Assembly (NCBI RefSeq): GCF_000332175.1
Contig: NZ_KB235914.1
Span: forward strand, 2,095,368 to 2,159,367
From: Pseudanabaena sp. PCC 6802
GTDB taxonomy: Bacteria; Cyanobacteriota; Cyanobacteriia; Pseudanabaenales; Pseudanabaenaceae
DNA: 64,000 bases
Reading direction: 5' to 3'
In this document: in pieces, positions 22,348 through 30,964 of the stretch
How positions within the stretch are numbered: the first letter of the stretch is position 1
How the letters are laid out: every line of letters starts with the position of its first letter
Made by a program: the position numbers and the translations under genes
The notes under the pieces: generated by a model
What the model saw: only the letters and a program-made list of their open reading frames with translations
Databases searched by the model: none
What the model was told of the DNA's origin: nothing

Positions 22348-24084
22348 ATGAATGAAGATATCGGACTAGAGCAGTTTGCGGAAGATTTGAGGCAAGAGGT
22401 TATTGCTAGATCGGATGCTGGAGAAGAGCGTGAGTTTCGTGAAAATGAGTTCACGCGCATTGCGATCGAATATCTCTGTGAAGCAGGTGAGTTGGAGGAT
22501 GGCGAGGTTTGTTTCTACCAGGCTCGCGGTATGAAGGTCAATGGCTACAATCTTCAGGAAAACGAAGGGAGGCTCGATCTATTTGTATCGATTTTTACTC
22601 AGCACATTCCACCTGCAACCGTTCCTAAAGCAGACATCGAAACTGCTCTGAAACGGCTAAAAGGTTTCCTGGAACAGTGCCGCAAAGGTCTGTATAAATC
22701 TCTTGAGGAAGCTTCTCCCGCGTTCGATCTAGCACAATCAATCTACAAGTGCAAAGAACTGACCAATATTCGTCTGTTTCTTTTTACCGATGGACTGACC
22801 ACAATACAGACCCGACAAAGTACGACCATTCATGACAAATTCTACTCTGTCAATATCTGGGACTTACGCAGAATCTATCGCAGCATCAGTTCGGGACGGA
22901 AACGCGATGCGATCGAAATAGACTTCACAACCCAGTTTGGCTGTACTATTCCCTGTCTGCCTATTCCAGAATCAAACGCTGACTACAATGCCTGCATGTT
23001 AATTATCCCAGGAGAAATTCTCTATAAACTATATGCTGAATATGGGTCTCGCCTGCTAGAGCGCAATGTCCGTTCTTTTCTCCAGGCACGGGGCAAAGTC
23101 AACAAGGGAATTCGGCAGACTATACTCAAGGAACCGCAGCGTTTTCTGGCATACAACAACGGCATCTCCGCAACTGCTGAGTCCGTCAAATTCACAAGCG
23201 AAGGGCGTGGTATTGAGAAAGTAAGGGATCTTCAAATTGTCAATGGCGGTCAGACAACAGCATCAATTTACCAGGCAGTTCGCAAGGATAAAGCCGATCT
23301 GTCACGGGTCTACGTCCAGGCGAAGCTAACTATCGTATCGAGCGATCGCATTGACGAAATTGTGCCGCTTATCTCTCGTTACGCCAACAGTCAAAACAAA
23401 GTTAGTGAGGCTGACTTTTCCGCAAACGAACCATTTCATATCCAGGTTGAAGAACTCTCTCGTACAATCTGGGCACCTGCCTTCGATGGTACTCAACGGC
23501 AAACACGCTGGTTTTACGAACGAGCGCGAGGACAGTACCTGGAAGAAAAGGGAAGGGAAACTACTGCAGCAAAGAAGAAAGTCTTTGAGGAAACCTACCC
23601 AAAGTCTCAGATGTTTACAAAGACCGATCTAGCAAAATTCCAACATACATTTGAGCAAATTCCCCATATAGTCAGCAAGGGAGCACAAAAGAACTTTGCC
23701 GAATTTACGGCTCGCCTGGCAGAGAAAAAAAATATACAAGCAGATGAAACCTACTTTAAGCATCTGATCGCTAGGGCGATCCTGTTCAAGGGTACTGAAA
23801 AAATCGTTCAGGCGCAGAATTTTGGTGGCTATCGTGCCAATATTGTCACCTACACGCTCGCTTACCTGAGCTATTGTGCTGAGCAGCGCATAGATCTCGA
23901 TGCAATCTGGAAACAGCAAGCAATCCCACCAGACCTTGGTGAAGCGATCGTAATTGTATCGAAACAAGTTCACCAGTCGATCTTGAGCGCTCCAGATGGT
24001 AAGAACATTACAGAATGGTGTAAGCAAGAAACTTGCTGGAAACAAGTTCAGATTCTCGATATCGATTTGCACTCGACGCTTTAG
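22348..24084 (+). CDS. AIPR-family protein (abortive infection phage resistance), 578 aa
   Basis: The central AIPR signature is clear: FLAYNNGISATAESV, then LQIVNGGQTTASIYQAV, then YANSQNKVSEADFSANEPFH and WFYERARGQYLEEKGR. Length is near the usual 550-700 aa, and the ATG has AAGG upstream. AIPR proteins occur with a MORC-type ATPase, a Z1 helicase, a DUF4420 nuclease and a C5 methylase in a restriction-like defence operon. Here only a DUF4420 fragment precedes it and no MORC or Z1 gene is visible, so the system looks incomplete even though AIPR itself appears intact. Confidence 0.85.
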   Translation: MNEDIGLEQFAEDLRQEVIARSDAGEEREFRENEFTRIAIEYLCEAGELEDGEVCFYQARGMKVNGYNLQENEGRLDLFVSIFTQHIPPATVPKADIETALKRLKGFLEQCRKGLYKSLEEASPAFDLAQSIYKCKELTNIRLFLFTDGLTTIQTRQSTTIHDKFYSVNIWDLRRIYRSISSGRKRDAIEIDFTTQFGCTIPCLPIPESNADYNACMLIIPGEILYKLYAEYGSRLLERNVRSFLQARGKVNKGIRQTILKEPQRFLAYNNGISATAESVKFTSEGRGIEKVRDLQIVNGGQTTASIYQAVRKDKADLSRVYVQAKLTIVSSDRIDEIVPLISRYANSQNKVSEADFSANEPFHIQVEELSRTIWAPAFDGTQRQTRWFYERARGQYLEEKGRETTAAKKKVFEETYPKSQMFTKTDLAKFQHTFEQIPHIVSKGAQKNFAEFTARLAEKKNIQADETYFKHLIARAILFKGTEKIVQAQNFGGYRANIVTYTLAYLSYCAEQRIDLDAIWKQQAIPPDLGEAIVIVSKQVHQSILSAPDGKNITEWCKQETCWKQVQILDIDLHSTL

Positions 24085-24117
24085 AATCAGAAATCAGAGT
24101 AAACAGACTTTTGTCAT

Positions 24118-24441
24118 TTAAGCAACTGCGACAAATTGAACGTCTGGCAGAAAAGCCAGAATGATATCTTGTTCGGGAATGCCGTGGGCAACTAAATCCT
24201 GGGTAATACCGCGTTCCATACCATCGTATTCGATATAAACTTTCTCGTCCTGGAGAGTCACGTAGATCAGGTTACCGCGCACGCGCCGCCCCTTATCCCA
24301 GCCAACTTGCATGAGCGCAAAGCGGTTTTGCATGTCATCGAATACGGTCTCTAAACGAATGTCTCCGTGAGAAGGACGCAGTTGGGCGTAACGCGAAATT
24401 ACCTGCTTGACGATCGCTTGATAGGTCTCGATGGTACCCAT
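24118..24441 (-). CDS. xisI: XisI (fdxN-element excision controlling factor-like)
   Basis: This is a 107-aa protein with YQAIVKQVISRYAQLRPSHG, ETVFDDMQNRFALMQVGW, VTLQDEKVYIEYDGMERGIT and LAFLPDVQFV, the XisI family pattern and length. XisI and XisH were named from fdxN-element excision in Anabaena, but the family is widespread in cyanobacteria without the element and its role there is unclear. The start overlaps the 3' end of xisH by 43 bases. Confidence 0.88.
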   Translation of the reverse strand: MGTIETYQAIVKQVISRYAQLRPSHGDIRLETVFDDMQNRFALMQVGWDKGRRVRGNLIYVTLQDEKVYIEYDGMERGITQDLVAHGIPEQDIILAFLPDVQFVAVA

Positions 24442-24860
24442 TGGCTTACCTCCTTTTTCTTTAAGTCTACAACAACAAGCTTGAGCGGCAGTTCGGCGAT
24501 TACAAGTGTGCCAATCGGTTCGCTGAAAATGTCACTGTAAGTTGCTTCTGAAACAGCCAGGTATAGATCGCGTTCTGGATCGACCTGATTGAGCAACAGG
24601 CGATACAGGGTGTATTGCCCGATTGCTTGCTCTAGATCGGCAATCTGGGACTGACCGCGAAACTCTTTAATTTCGATCGCAATGCGCGTGTCCCCTTTTC
24701 TAGCACCAATAAAACCCGTGCGAGTGGTGGCAAAAGCACCAAGATCGACGAACAAAAAACGCTCGCCATAGGAGATCACGTAGGGATCGTCGGTGACCTC
24801 CCAACCATCTTTCGAGATCGCTTCCTTGACAACCCCATGAATCGAGTCTCTAACTGGCAC
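24399..24860 (-). CDS. xisH: XisH-like PD-(D/E)XK-fold protein (153 aa)
   Basis: The sequence follows XisH: DSIHGVVKEAISKDGWEVTD, FLFVDLGA, then TRIAIEIKEFRGQSQIADLE (E-x-K nuclease-like strand), AIGQYTLYRLLL and LYLAVSEATY. Normal length is about 138 aa; the last ~15 residues (RPIKRSSSR) look extended into the xisI overlap. It forms a two-gene unit with xisI. Confidence 0.88.
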   Translation of the reverse strand: MPVRDSIHGVVKEAISKDGWEVTDDPYVISYGERFLFVDLGAFATTRTGFIGARKGDTRIAIEIKEFRGQSQIADLEQAIGQYTLYRLLLNQVDPERDLYLAVSEATYSDIFSEPIGTLVIAELPLKLVVVDLKKKEVSQWVPSRPIKRSSSR

Positions 24861-24867
24861 TTTACCT

Positions 24868-25296
24868 CTATATTTCTACATCGTGAATTACCTTGACGAC
24901 CACACCCCAAATTGTAAGTTCCATGTGCTTAGCAATATGTAAGGGTCTATAGTCATCGTTTTCAGGTTCGAGCGTAATCCGACCGTTGCGCTTCCTGAGT
25001 CGCTTGACAGTCAACTCATCATCGATGGAAGCAATGACGATACTACCATCCGATGGCTCGATCGCCCGATCCACAACCAACCAATCCCCAGAAAGGATAT
25101 GAGCATCGATCATCGAATCGCCTTCCACTGGCAAGATAAAGGTCTCATCGGGATGCCTGGTCAACAAGCAAGCATCGAAATCATTATCGCGATAATCCTC
25201 AGTATGCACGGGATGTCCCGCCGAGATGGGGCACGTAAACATTGGTAATCGAGCCTTACTCAAAGGATCGAGCTTAAGAATAGCCTTAACTCGCAT
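24868..25296 (-). CDS. UmuD-like S24 peptidase, without a UmuC partner
   Basis: I chose the ATG at 25296 (MRVKAILKLDPLSKARLPMF) with GAGG seven bases upstream. The candidate self-cleavage site is the Ala-Gly in PISAGHP, the Ser nucleophile is in VEGDSMIDAHIL, and the Lys base is in LTVKRLRKRNG. No umuC is adjacent. It may be an SOS-linked repressor or a mutasome subunit carried by the integrated element, whose integrase lies upstream. Confidence 0.8.
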   Translation of the reverse strand: MRVKAILKLDPLSKARLPMFTCPISAGHPVHTEDYRDNDFDACLLTRHPDETFILPVEGDSMIDAHILSGDWLVVDRAIEPSDGSIVIASIDDELTVKRLRKRNGRITLEPENDDYRPLHIAKHMELTIWGVVVKVIHDVEI

Positions 25297-25391
25297 ATAA
25301 ACCTCACTTTCTGAAATGAGTACACTATTCATCGAACCACAAATCTCAATAAGAATCAATCAATTGGCTAGATTGCGAGGCATTTATGTCA

Positions 25392-26480
25392 CTAATTCTT
25401 AATAATTGCTTTAGCATAAGCCTCCGAAATTTGCGCCTCACTAATCCACTGTTGATAGGTTTGCATGTGAACGTTAGGGGAGTGTCCGAGCATTTTTGCC
25501 ATTACAGGGACAGGCATACTAAAGACGACGGTTCCGCGAACCGCATACGCATGTCGCAGATTGTACGGAGGAAATGGCAGTTTGTATCGACGGAATGCCT
25601 TGCAGACGCGATCGCCTAATTCTTTGTTCGCTTTAGCCACGCAGTTAGGTAGCTCAAGCGTGTCGATATCGATAAATTCTGCCCATTCTTGAGGAATTGG
25701 CAATACTTTACGACTGCCTGTTTTGCCTTCGGTCACGAGTATCTCTGGAAAGTTCGACACATCTAAATAGAAAATTTCGTGGGGGCGCAAACCATAGGCA
25801 GCCATCAACGTGTAAGCGTTTTGCCATTTGGGATTAGTAATGCGATCGCGCACTTCCAGGATCAGGTCATCGCTTGGCAGATCGCGCGCGCTTACTTTCG
25901 ACGGCGAGTAGTTGCCCGTATAGCTAGTCAAGTCAAGTTCAATGCCCGAAAACTTAGCCAGAGCCGATAATGCCATACACGCACGGCGACGGCTGCGCGT
26001 ATCGGGTTGAGAACTAAGCACCACCTGCATAATCCTATCTGTCGTCAGTGGATAGTCCTGTGGCAGTTGCTTGTAGACCGCAAGGTAATCATTGCGCCAC
26101 GTACTCTCACTCTTTGCAGTGCGTTGCCGTTTCGCGAAATAGTCCTGCTCAAACCGTTGCACCCAGTCTGCCGTTGTTTCTGGCGCAGTATATTCGCGGA
26201 TTTTGAGCCATTGCGACCAATTGAAAGTCTTGCTAATCAAACTGCCACGAATCGCGATCGCATCCTTCTCAGCTTGCTTGATTCCCGCTTCGCTGACAGG
26301 GTAGCTGAGGTAGATCCTTTGCTGATGGGGAAACTGATTCTTGCTATCCTCCTTCGGCGGTAACGTTCCTCTCAAGCACAAGCGATCGCGTTTAATTTCT
26401 AAGATCAAACCCACTTTCCCAGATTTGAGACGGTTATTAGCACGGTCTACAAGCTTCTCCGACATGGGACTAAATTGCAT
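25392..26480 (-). CDS. Tyrosine recombinase, integrase 1 (362 aa)
   Basis: The catalytic core contains YTLMAAYGLRPHEIFYLDVS (first Arg), TEGKTGSRKVLPIP (Lys), YNLRHAYAVRGTVVF (H-x-x-R) and MLGHSPNVHMQTYQQW (His and Tyr). The N-terminal arm and core-binding region has LVDRANNRLKSGKVGLILEI and a SAM-like helical segment. It is clearly paralogous to integrase 2 at 26808-27932 (shared TGNYSPSKV/SGNYSSTKV and LRHA regions). Its start lies ~100 bp from the tRNA-Met 3' fragment, the usual position for an integrase next to its attachment site. An ATG at 26465 is also possible. Confidence 0.9.
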   Translation of the reverse strand: MQFSPMSEKLVDRANNRLKSGKVGLILEIKRDRLCLRGTLPPKEDSKNQFPHQQRIYLSYPVSEAGIKQAEKDAIAIRGSLISKTFNWSQWLKIREYTAPETTADWVQRFEQDYFAKRQRTAKSESTWRNDYLAVYKQLPQDYPLTTDRIMQVVLSSQPDTRSRRRACMALSALAKFSGIELDLTSYTGNYSPSKVSARDLPSDDLILEVRDRITNPKWQNAYTLMAAYGLRPHEIFYLDVSNFPEILVTEGKTGSRKVLPIPQEWAEFIDIDTLELPNCVAKANKELGDRVCKAFRRYKLPFPPYNLRHAYAVRGTVVFSMPVPVMAKMLGHSPNVHMQTYQQWISEAQISEAYAKAIIKN

Positions 26481-26582
26481 CCTAAAATAACGTCATACTA
26501 TGTCATTTTATGGCAGGATGTGTCATGTAGGAAAGGGCTTACAAGCCTTGTAATGTCGAAACTACGTTAAATATGCTTCTGT

Positions 26583-26624
26583 CTCATAATCCGTAGGTCC
26601 CCAGTTCAAGTCTGGGTGCTGCTA
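26583..26624 (+). other. tRNA-Met(CAU) 3' fragment, probable attachment site
   Basis: The sequence from CTCATAATCCGTAGG through a perfect T-arm (CCCAG, TTCAAGT, CTGGG) to the acceptor TGCTGCT and A is the 3' part of an elongator tRNA-Met, starting within the anticodon loop. The 5' half is absent: upstream bases do not pair with TCCG or the acceptor. The fragment lies between two divergent integrases, so I read it as an att junction left by integration at the tRNA gene. Confidence 0.75.
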
Positions 26625-26731
26625 TTAAGAAAAAACGCAGTTTTCGCATCAGATATGGCTTCCAGAGCTTGTTTCTTCGTAGGCATCTGTTGTGAAAACT
26701 GCTACTTATGACAACAATTCGCACATTTTGG

Positions 26732-26808
26732 TTAAGCCACTGGCTTAAATTTAAGCCATAATTAAGCCAGTAAGCCATCGAAAATGACTGGCTTAATTAG
26801 GCAAGCCA
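26732..26808. promoter_or_regulatory. Cluster of TTAAGCCA motifs upstream of integrase 2
   Basis: Exact TTAAGCCA or its complement occurs at 26732-26739, 26741-26748, 26751-26758, 26762-26769 and 26789-26796. Near matches (GTAAGCCA, GCAAGCCA) occur at 26770-26777 and 26801-26808. This looks like an array of arm-type integrase or regulator binding sites. Confidence 0.65.
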
Positions 26809-27932
26809 TGAACAGTACATCGAAAACTGAGACTAAGCTGAAGGCATCCCTGACAGAAGCCAATACACGGCTCAAGTTGGGTAAGTGTGGCATAGCGATC
26901 GCTCAACGTGGCGCTCGATTGTCCCTGGTTGCTACTTTACCCCCTAAGCCAAATAGTCAGCATACTAATTGGTATCAACAGCGCATCCCTCTGGGTATCT
27001 ACGCCAATTTCGATGGCATCAGATTTGCCGAAGCAAAAGCCAAAGAGGTTGGAGCATTACTAGCCCAAGACAAATTTGACTGGTCGAAGGTAGCCGATAT
27101 CGTAGGGACTGAAGAAACACCTAACAAACAGCCTCCTTGCTCTCAACTGGTTGAAACTTTAAAGGCTGAGTTTTTCGTGCGGGAAAAGCGCAGCCCCATT
27201 ACGTGGAAAAAGGACTACGAAGCGGTCTACAACCACTTGCCACAGGAGCGACCATTGACCGAAGCAGTCATCCTGGAGATGGTTCGCGGTACAGAGCCGA
27301 ACACGCGCCATCGCAAACGGTACTGCATCGCCCTCAATGCTCTTGCTAAGTTTGCAGGCGTGCAGGTAGATCTGAAGCCCTATTCGGGTAACTACTCGTC
27401 AACCAAGGTACAACCTCGCGACATTCCCAGCGACGAGGAAATTTTGCATTACTACCACGAGATCGTAAATCCAGAGTGGCGTTATGCCTATACTCTGTTG
27501 GCAGCATATGGCATACGTCCCAACGAACTTGGCTTTCTTTGTTTTGATGAGTTACCCACGCTAAAGGTAATCAAAGCTGCGAACACGACTAAGGGAAAAA
27601 GAGCAGATCGACAAATTTACCCATTGCCGCCCGAGTGGGTGAAAGAATTCAGTCTTGAGATCCCCCAAGCCTTACCAAACGTGCAAAGTTTTGGCGATCG
27701 CGCTTGCCATCGGTTTCAAGCTTACAAAATCCCGTTTCAGCCGTATGACCTGCGCCATGCGTGGTGCGTGCGCGGTACGGTGCGGCTCGGCCTGCCGATT
27801 CCTGTAATGGCAAAGATGGCAGGACATTCGCCCAAGGTGCATCTCGATACTTACCAGCAGTGGCTGGAGAATGAGGAGATTATCAAGGCATATCAGAAGA
27901 TCCAGCCAGCTATGGAAATCATCGACTCATGA
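26808..27932 (+). CDS. Tyrosine recombinase, integrase 2 (374 aa)
   Basis: I chose the ATG at 26808 (MNSTSKTETKLKASLTEANT) because the earlier ATG at 26784 is inside the TTAAGCCA array. Catalytic features: YTLLAAYGIRPNELGFLCFD (Arg), TTKGKRADRQIYPLP (Lys), YDLRHAWCVRGTVRLG (H-x-x-R) and MAGHSPKVHLDTYQQW (His/Tyr). It is homologous to integrase 1 across its length. It faces away from the tRNA-Met fragment, opposite to integrase 1, and its stop overlaps the AlbA_2-type gene (ATGA). Confidence 0.9.
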   Translation: MNSTSKTETKLKASLTEANTRLKLGKCGIAIAQRGARLSLVATLPPKPNSQHTNWYQQRIPLGIYANFDGIRFAEAKAKEVGALLAQDKFDWSKVADIVGTEETPNKQPPCSQLVETLKAEFFVREKRSPITWKKDYEAVYNHLPQERPLTEAVILEMVRGTEPNTRHRKRYCIALNALAKFAGVQVDLKPYSGNYSSTKVQPRDIPSDEEILHYYHEIVNPEWRYAYTLLAAYGIRPNELGFLCFDELPTLKVIKAANTTKGKRADRQIYPLPPEWVKEFSLEIPQALPNVQSFGDRACHRFQAYKIPFQPYDLRHAWCVRGTVRLGLPIPVMAKMAGHSPKVHLDTYQQWLENEEIIKAYQKIQPAMEIIDS

Positions 27933-28218
27933 ATTTACAAGAATTACAAAGCCTGGTGGCGAGAAGGGAATCTGAGACTCTGGAGTTTAAGCGCACAACT
28001 GGAGAGATGAAGGAAGGCTGCCAGACAGCCTGTGCCATGTTAAACGGTTTGGGGGGCTTTGTGCTTTTTGGCGTGCATGATAACGGCACTATTCAAGGGC
28101 AGCAAGTTTCTACCCGCACGATTGAGGATATTGTCAACCACATTCGCCTGAAAATAGAACCGCCAGCGTTTCCAGATATCGAGACTATTGCTCTGAGTAG
28201 TGGTATGGCAGTGGTGGT
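27929..28218 (+). pseudogene. AlbA_2/Schlafen-type gene truncated by ISKra4 copy B
   Basis: The first ~95 residues are an AlbA_2 domain: LVARRESETLEFKRTTGEMK, then TACAMLNGLGGFVLFGVHDN and ISxRTIEDIVNHIRLKIEPP-like segments. The frame is cut at GMAVVV where the IS begins. Full-length relatives are 350-600 aa and are predicted helicase- or nuclease-related regulators, often linked to mobile elements. The remainder is not found in the window. It overlaps integrase 2 by four bases, so it was coupled to it. Confidence 0.75.
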
Positions 28219-29104
28219 GGGAGCATCTCAACTTTGCACTGAGTAATAATGCTTAATATAGATGGGTAGCCAAAAGGGGGAAGAAATCAGAAGATAGGAA
28301 TACGAGAAACCAACCCCAAGGAGAGCAACCATGACTCCAGAGCAGGAAAAAGAAATGCAAGCGCACGTTCAAGCTATTGCCGCCATCCTTTATCAGAATA
28401 CACCATCGGAACAACTAACCAGCTTGGAAGGGATCGAAATCGCTGTGCGGCAGCAAATCCTCGAACATGTCAGCCCAGAAATAGGGAGTTTTTTATCCGC
28501 ACAGTTACGGGCACAGAAGCAGGACGCCGCAGGCGAGTGCAAAGCAGCATCGGACAGCTCCACCTCACGCAAAAGCAAGCGCAGAAGCTCAAAGTAGCCC
28601 CCTATAGCCAGGTGAGCCCGTATGTGGAAAGATGTAGCCTGATCTTGAGTGCGAATGTATCCTACGAACAAGCCGCCAAAGACTTAGCCATGTTGATGGG
28701 AGTGCAAATATCGCGCAGTACACAACAGCGCCTGGTGCATCGCCATGAATTTAGCCCCCTAGAGGTAGAAGAGTCGGTCGAGGAATTAAGTGTCGATGGA
28801 GGCAGAATCAGACTGCGCACGCCACTTGGACAGCCAAGTGAGTGGAAGGACTATAAAGCTGTGAACTTGCATGGACAAGCCATATTTGCCACATTTCAAG
28901 ATAACATTGCCTTAACAGACTGGGTAAATCGACAGCCTTTAGCAGATATGGTTACCTGTATTGGGGATGGACATGATGGGATTTGGAATATTATTGCCCA
29001 GATCTCTATACCTGATAGTCGCTATGAAATCTTGGACTGGTTCCATTTGGTGGAAAACCTGCATAAAATTGAGGCTACAGCTCAACTTTTGACTGGGGTC
29101 GAAG
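28219..29104 (+). mobile_element. ISKra4 copy B, 3' part missing (886 bp)
   Basis: It begins with GGGAGCATCTCA and matches copy A (in opposite orientation) up to GGGGTCGAAG, where it is replaced by the end of an IS256-type element. The first small frame (28331-28597) and about 190 residues of the second (28537-29103) remain. The DDE C-terminal region is lost, so it is defective. Confidence 0.9.
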
Positions 29105-29357
29105 GAGAGTGCTCAGATTTTTGTGTAAGCGAGAAATAAGGTCAGTAATTTAAACGTCCTGGGAATAGGATAGCAAAATATGACAACGCTGCCTTCCAAT
29201 CTTTAAGGGGGCGAGTCCAACGCTTGGCAATGTTATGCATGGCCAAGAACATGAGCTTTAAAGTGCTCCCCATTGTCAAGACAAAAAACTACAAAAATTA
29301 AGATAGGAAGTCGCGCAGATAAAGGGTAAGCAAAATAACTACATATTTACCTCCCTA

Positions 29358-30191
29358 TCAGGGTTGTTTAAAATGAACTGTAGACGGGGGCTGATAGCCC
29401 AGAGACTGATGCAGTCTTTCATTGTTGTAGAAGTGGAAATATTTCTCCAATTCCTGCATCGCTTCTTTAACCGATGTATAAGCTTTTGGGTATACCTCCT
29501 CGTACTTCACCGATCGCCATAGTCTCTCTACAAATATGTTGTCTAACGCTCTTCCTCTGCCATCTTGGCTAACCGCTATCCCCTTTTCCTCTAATCTGCT
29601 AGTGAACGCCACACTGGTAAACTGACTGCCTTGATCGGAGTTGAATATCTTGGGTGTGTTCTGAGTCAAAGCCTTCTCCAAGGCGCTCAGGCAAAAGGTG
29701 ATGTCCATCGTGTTGGATATTTCCCAAGACAGTACATACCTGCTATACCAGTCGATGACTGCTACCAAATAGATGTATCCTTGGGGCAGTGGAATGTAGG
29801 TGATATCTGTACTCCAGACTTGGTTGGGAGTCGTAATCTCCTCCTCCTTTAAAAGATAGGGATACTTTCTCACATTGTCTTTGGCTATACTGAGGTTTGG
29901 TTTGGGATAGATGGCCTCTAGACCCATCATTCGCATCAACCTTCTCACCCGTTTAGGGTTGACAACTTCACCTTGGGTCGCCAACCAGGCAGTCATTCTT
30001 CGCACACCGTAGAAGGGCGTTGCAGTGAACTGTCGGTCTAGCATCCGCATTAGTCTCAGGTTATGCTCGGTTTCTGGTTTGGGTTCGTAGTAGAAACTAG
30101 ACCTTGCCAGTCCCAATAGTTCGCACTGCCTGCTGACAGAAATTGACAGATGCGCCGGTTCAACCAATTTTTTTCTCTCAGCTACTGACAA
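29358..30191 (-). CDS. IS3 transposase OrfB (277 aa)
   Basis: This rve-type integrase core has DDE residues in VWSTDITYIPLPQGYIYLVA (Asp), PKIFNSDQGSQFTSVAF (Asp) and GRALDNIFVERLWRSVKYEE (Glu). HTH_21-like and linker sequence (SVSRQCELLGLARSSFYYEP; MMGLEAIYPKPNL) precede it, and YNNERLHQSLGYQPPSTVHF ends it. Full length for the family. It overlaps orfA by 14 bases, so OrfAB is probably made by frameshifting. Confidence 0.92.
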   Translation of the reverse strand: MSVAERKKLVEPAHLSISVSRQCELLGLARSSFYYEPKPETEHNLRLMRMLDRQFTATPFYGVRRMTAWLATQGEVVNPKRVRRLMRMMGLEAIYPKPNLSIAKDNVRKYPYLLKEEEITTPNQVWSTDITYIPLPQGYIYLVAVIDWYSRYVLSWEISNTMDITFCLSALEKALTQNTPKIFNSDQGSQFTSVAFTSRLEEKGIAVSQDGRGRALDNIFVERLWRSVKYEEVYPKAYTSVKEAMQELEKYFHFYNNERLHQSLGYQPPSTVHFKQP

Positions 30192-30465
30192 TGCCAGATT
30201 TTTTTTTCACCCAGTCCAGTTCCACTTTGAGCTGACCTATTTGCTGGTAGAGCGCTGCAGTCAGATCCTCTTGTGTTTTTTGCTTCTGGCCTCGATTACT
30301 GGCAAAAAGGGTTGGTATTTCCTCTAGCAGTTGCTTCTTCCATAGTGTGACTTGTGTAGGGTGTACTTCTGCCTCACTAGCTATTTCGTTGATTGTTTTC
30401 AATCCTTTGGCTGCTTCTAGTGCGATTTTGGCCTTGAATTCCGCACTGTGTTTTTTTCGCTGCAT
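30178..30465 (-). CDS. IS3 OrfA (95 aa)
   Basis: A helix-turn-helix of the HTH_Tnp_1 type (KHSAEFKAKIALEAAKGLKT, EIASEAEVHPTQVTLWKKQL) is followed by a leucine-zipper-like segment (LYQQIGQLKVELDWVKKK). This is the standard DNA-binding subunit of IS3 elements. A poly-T/A stretch at the 3' end near 30190 is a plausible slippery site for the OrfAB fusion. Confidence 0.9.
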   Translation of the reverse strand: MQRKKHSAEFKAKIALEAAKGLKTINEIASEAEVHPTQVTLWKKQLLEEIPTLFASNRGQKQKTQEDLTAALYQQIGQLKVELDWVKKKSGIVSS

Positions 30466-30964
30466 TGTTTATAATTTCTCCATACTATTGTGGTGATGGT
30501 TGGCAGCTTTTCTATCTTAACCTCCTGTCCGATTTCTAGGGAGCATTATACTTGAAGACAGATTCCTCATCGGGGAAGACAGCCTTGGTTTTAATCACCT
30601 TGCGCAGGGAGCGATTGAGGGATTCAATGGCATTGGTAGTGTAGATGACTTTGCGGATGTCCATGGGATAGTCAAAGATGGGGATAATGTTCTGCCAATG
30701 GCGCAGCCAGATTTGGCTAATCGCGGGGTATAGGCGATCCCACTTGGCGGCAAAAGCCTCAAGCGCAGCTTCGGCTTCTGCCAAAGTGGCAGCATGATAA
30801 ATGGGCTTGAGGTCAGCCACAACAGCTTTAGCGTCTTTCCAGGGCACATGACGCAAACAGTTGCGGATCAGATGCACAATACATAGTTGCACCTGGGTTT
30901 GCGGGAAAACAGCCTCAATCGCCTGGGGGAATCCCACTAAGCCATCGCAACAGGCAATCAGAAT

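Larger units (their letters stand above)
29259..30550 (-). mobile_element. IS3-family element (1292 bp) inserted in IS256
   Basis: Ends read TAAAGTGCTCCCC and, inverted, TATAATGCTCCC. The 3-bp target duplication CTT lies at 29256-29258 and 30551-30553. It contains two overlapping frames, orfA and orfB, in the usual IS3 order on the minus strand. Confidence 0.88.
29105..30964 (-). mobile_element. IS256-family remnant, split by IS3 and cut by ISKra4 copy C
   Basis: The left end GAGAGTGCTCAGATTTTTGT is a typical IS256/Mutator inverted repeat. The transposase C-terminus (NIAKRWTRPLKDWKAALSYF) is encoded on the minus strand at 29142-29258 and continues at 30551-30964 with GFPQAIEAVFPQTQVQLCIV, IRKVIYTTNAIESLNRSLRK and VIKTKAVFPDEESVFK. 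Removing the IS3 element restores VFKLMFLAMHN. The N-terminal half is missing where ISKra4 copy C begins. Confidence 0.85.

Noticed and set aside
24118..24860. An fdxN-type excision element
   Set aside because: xisH and xisI occur widely without it; no xisF-type serine recombinase or split fdxN gene is present.
26540..26624. Intact tRNA-Met gene
   Set aside because: Only the 3' part is present; bases upstream do not form the acceptor, D-arm or anticodon stem.
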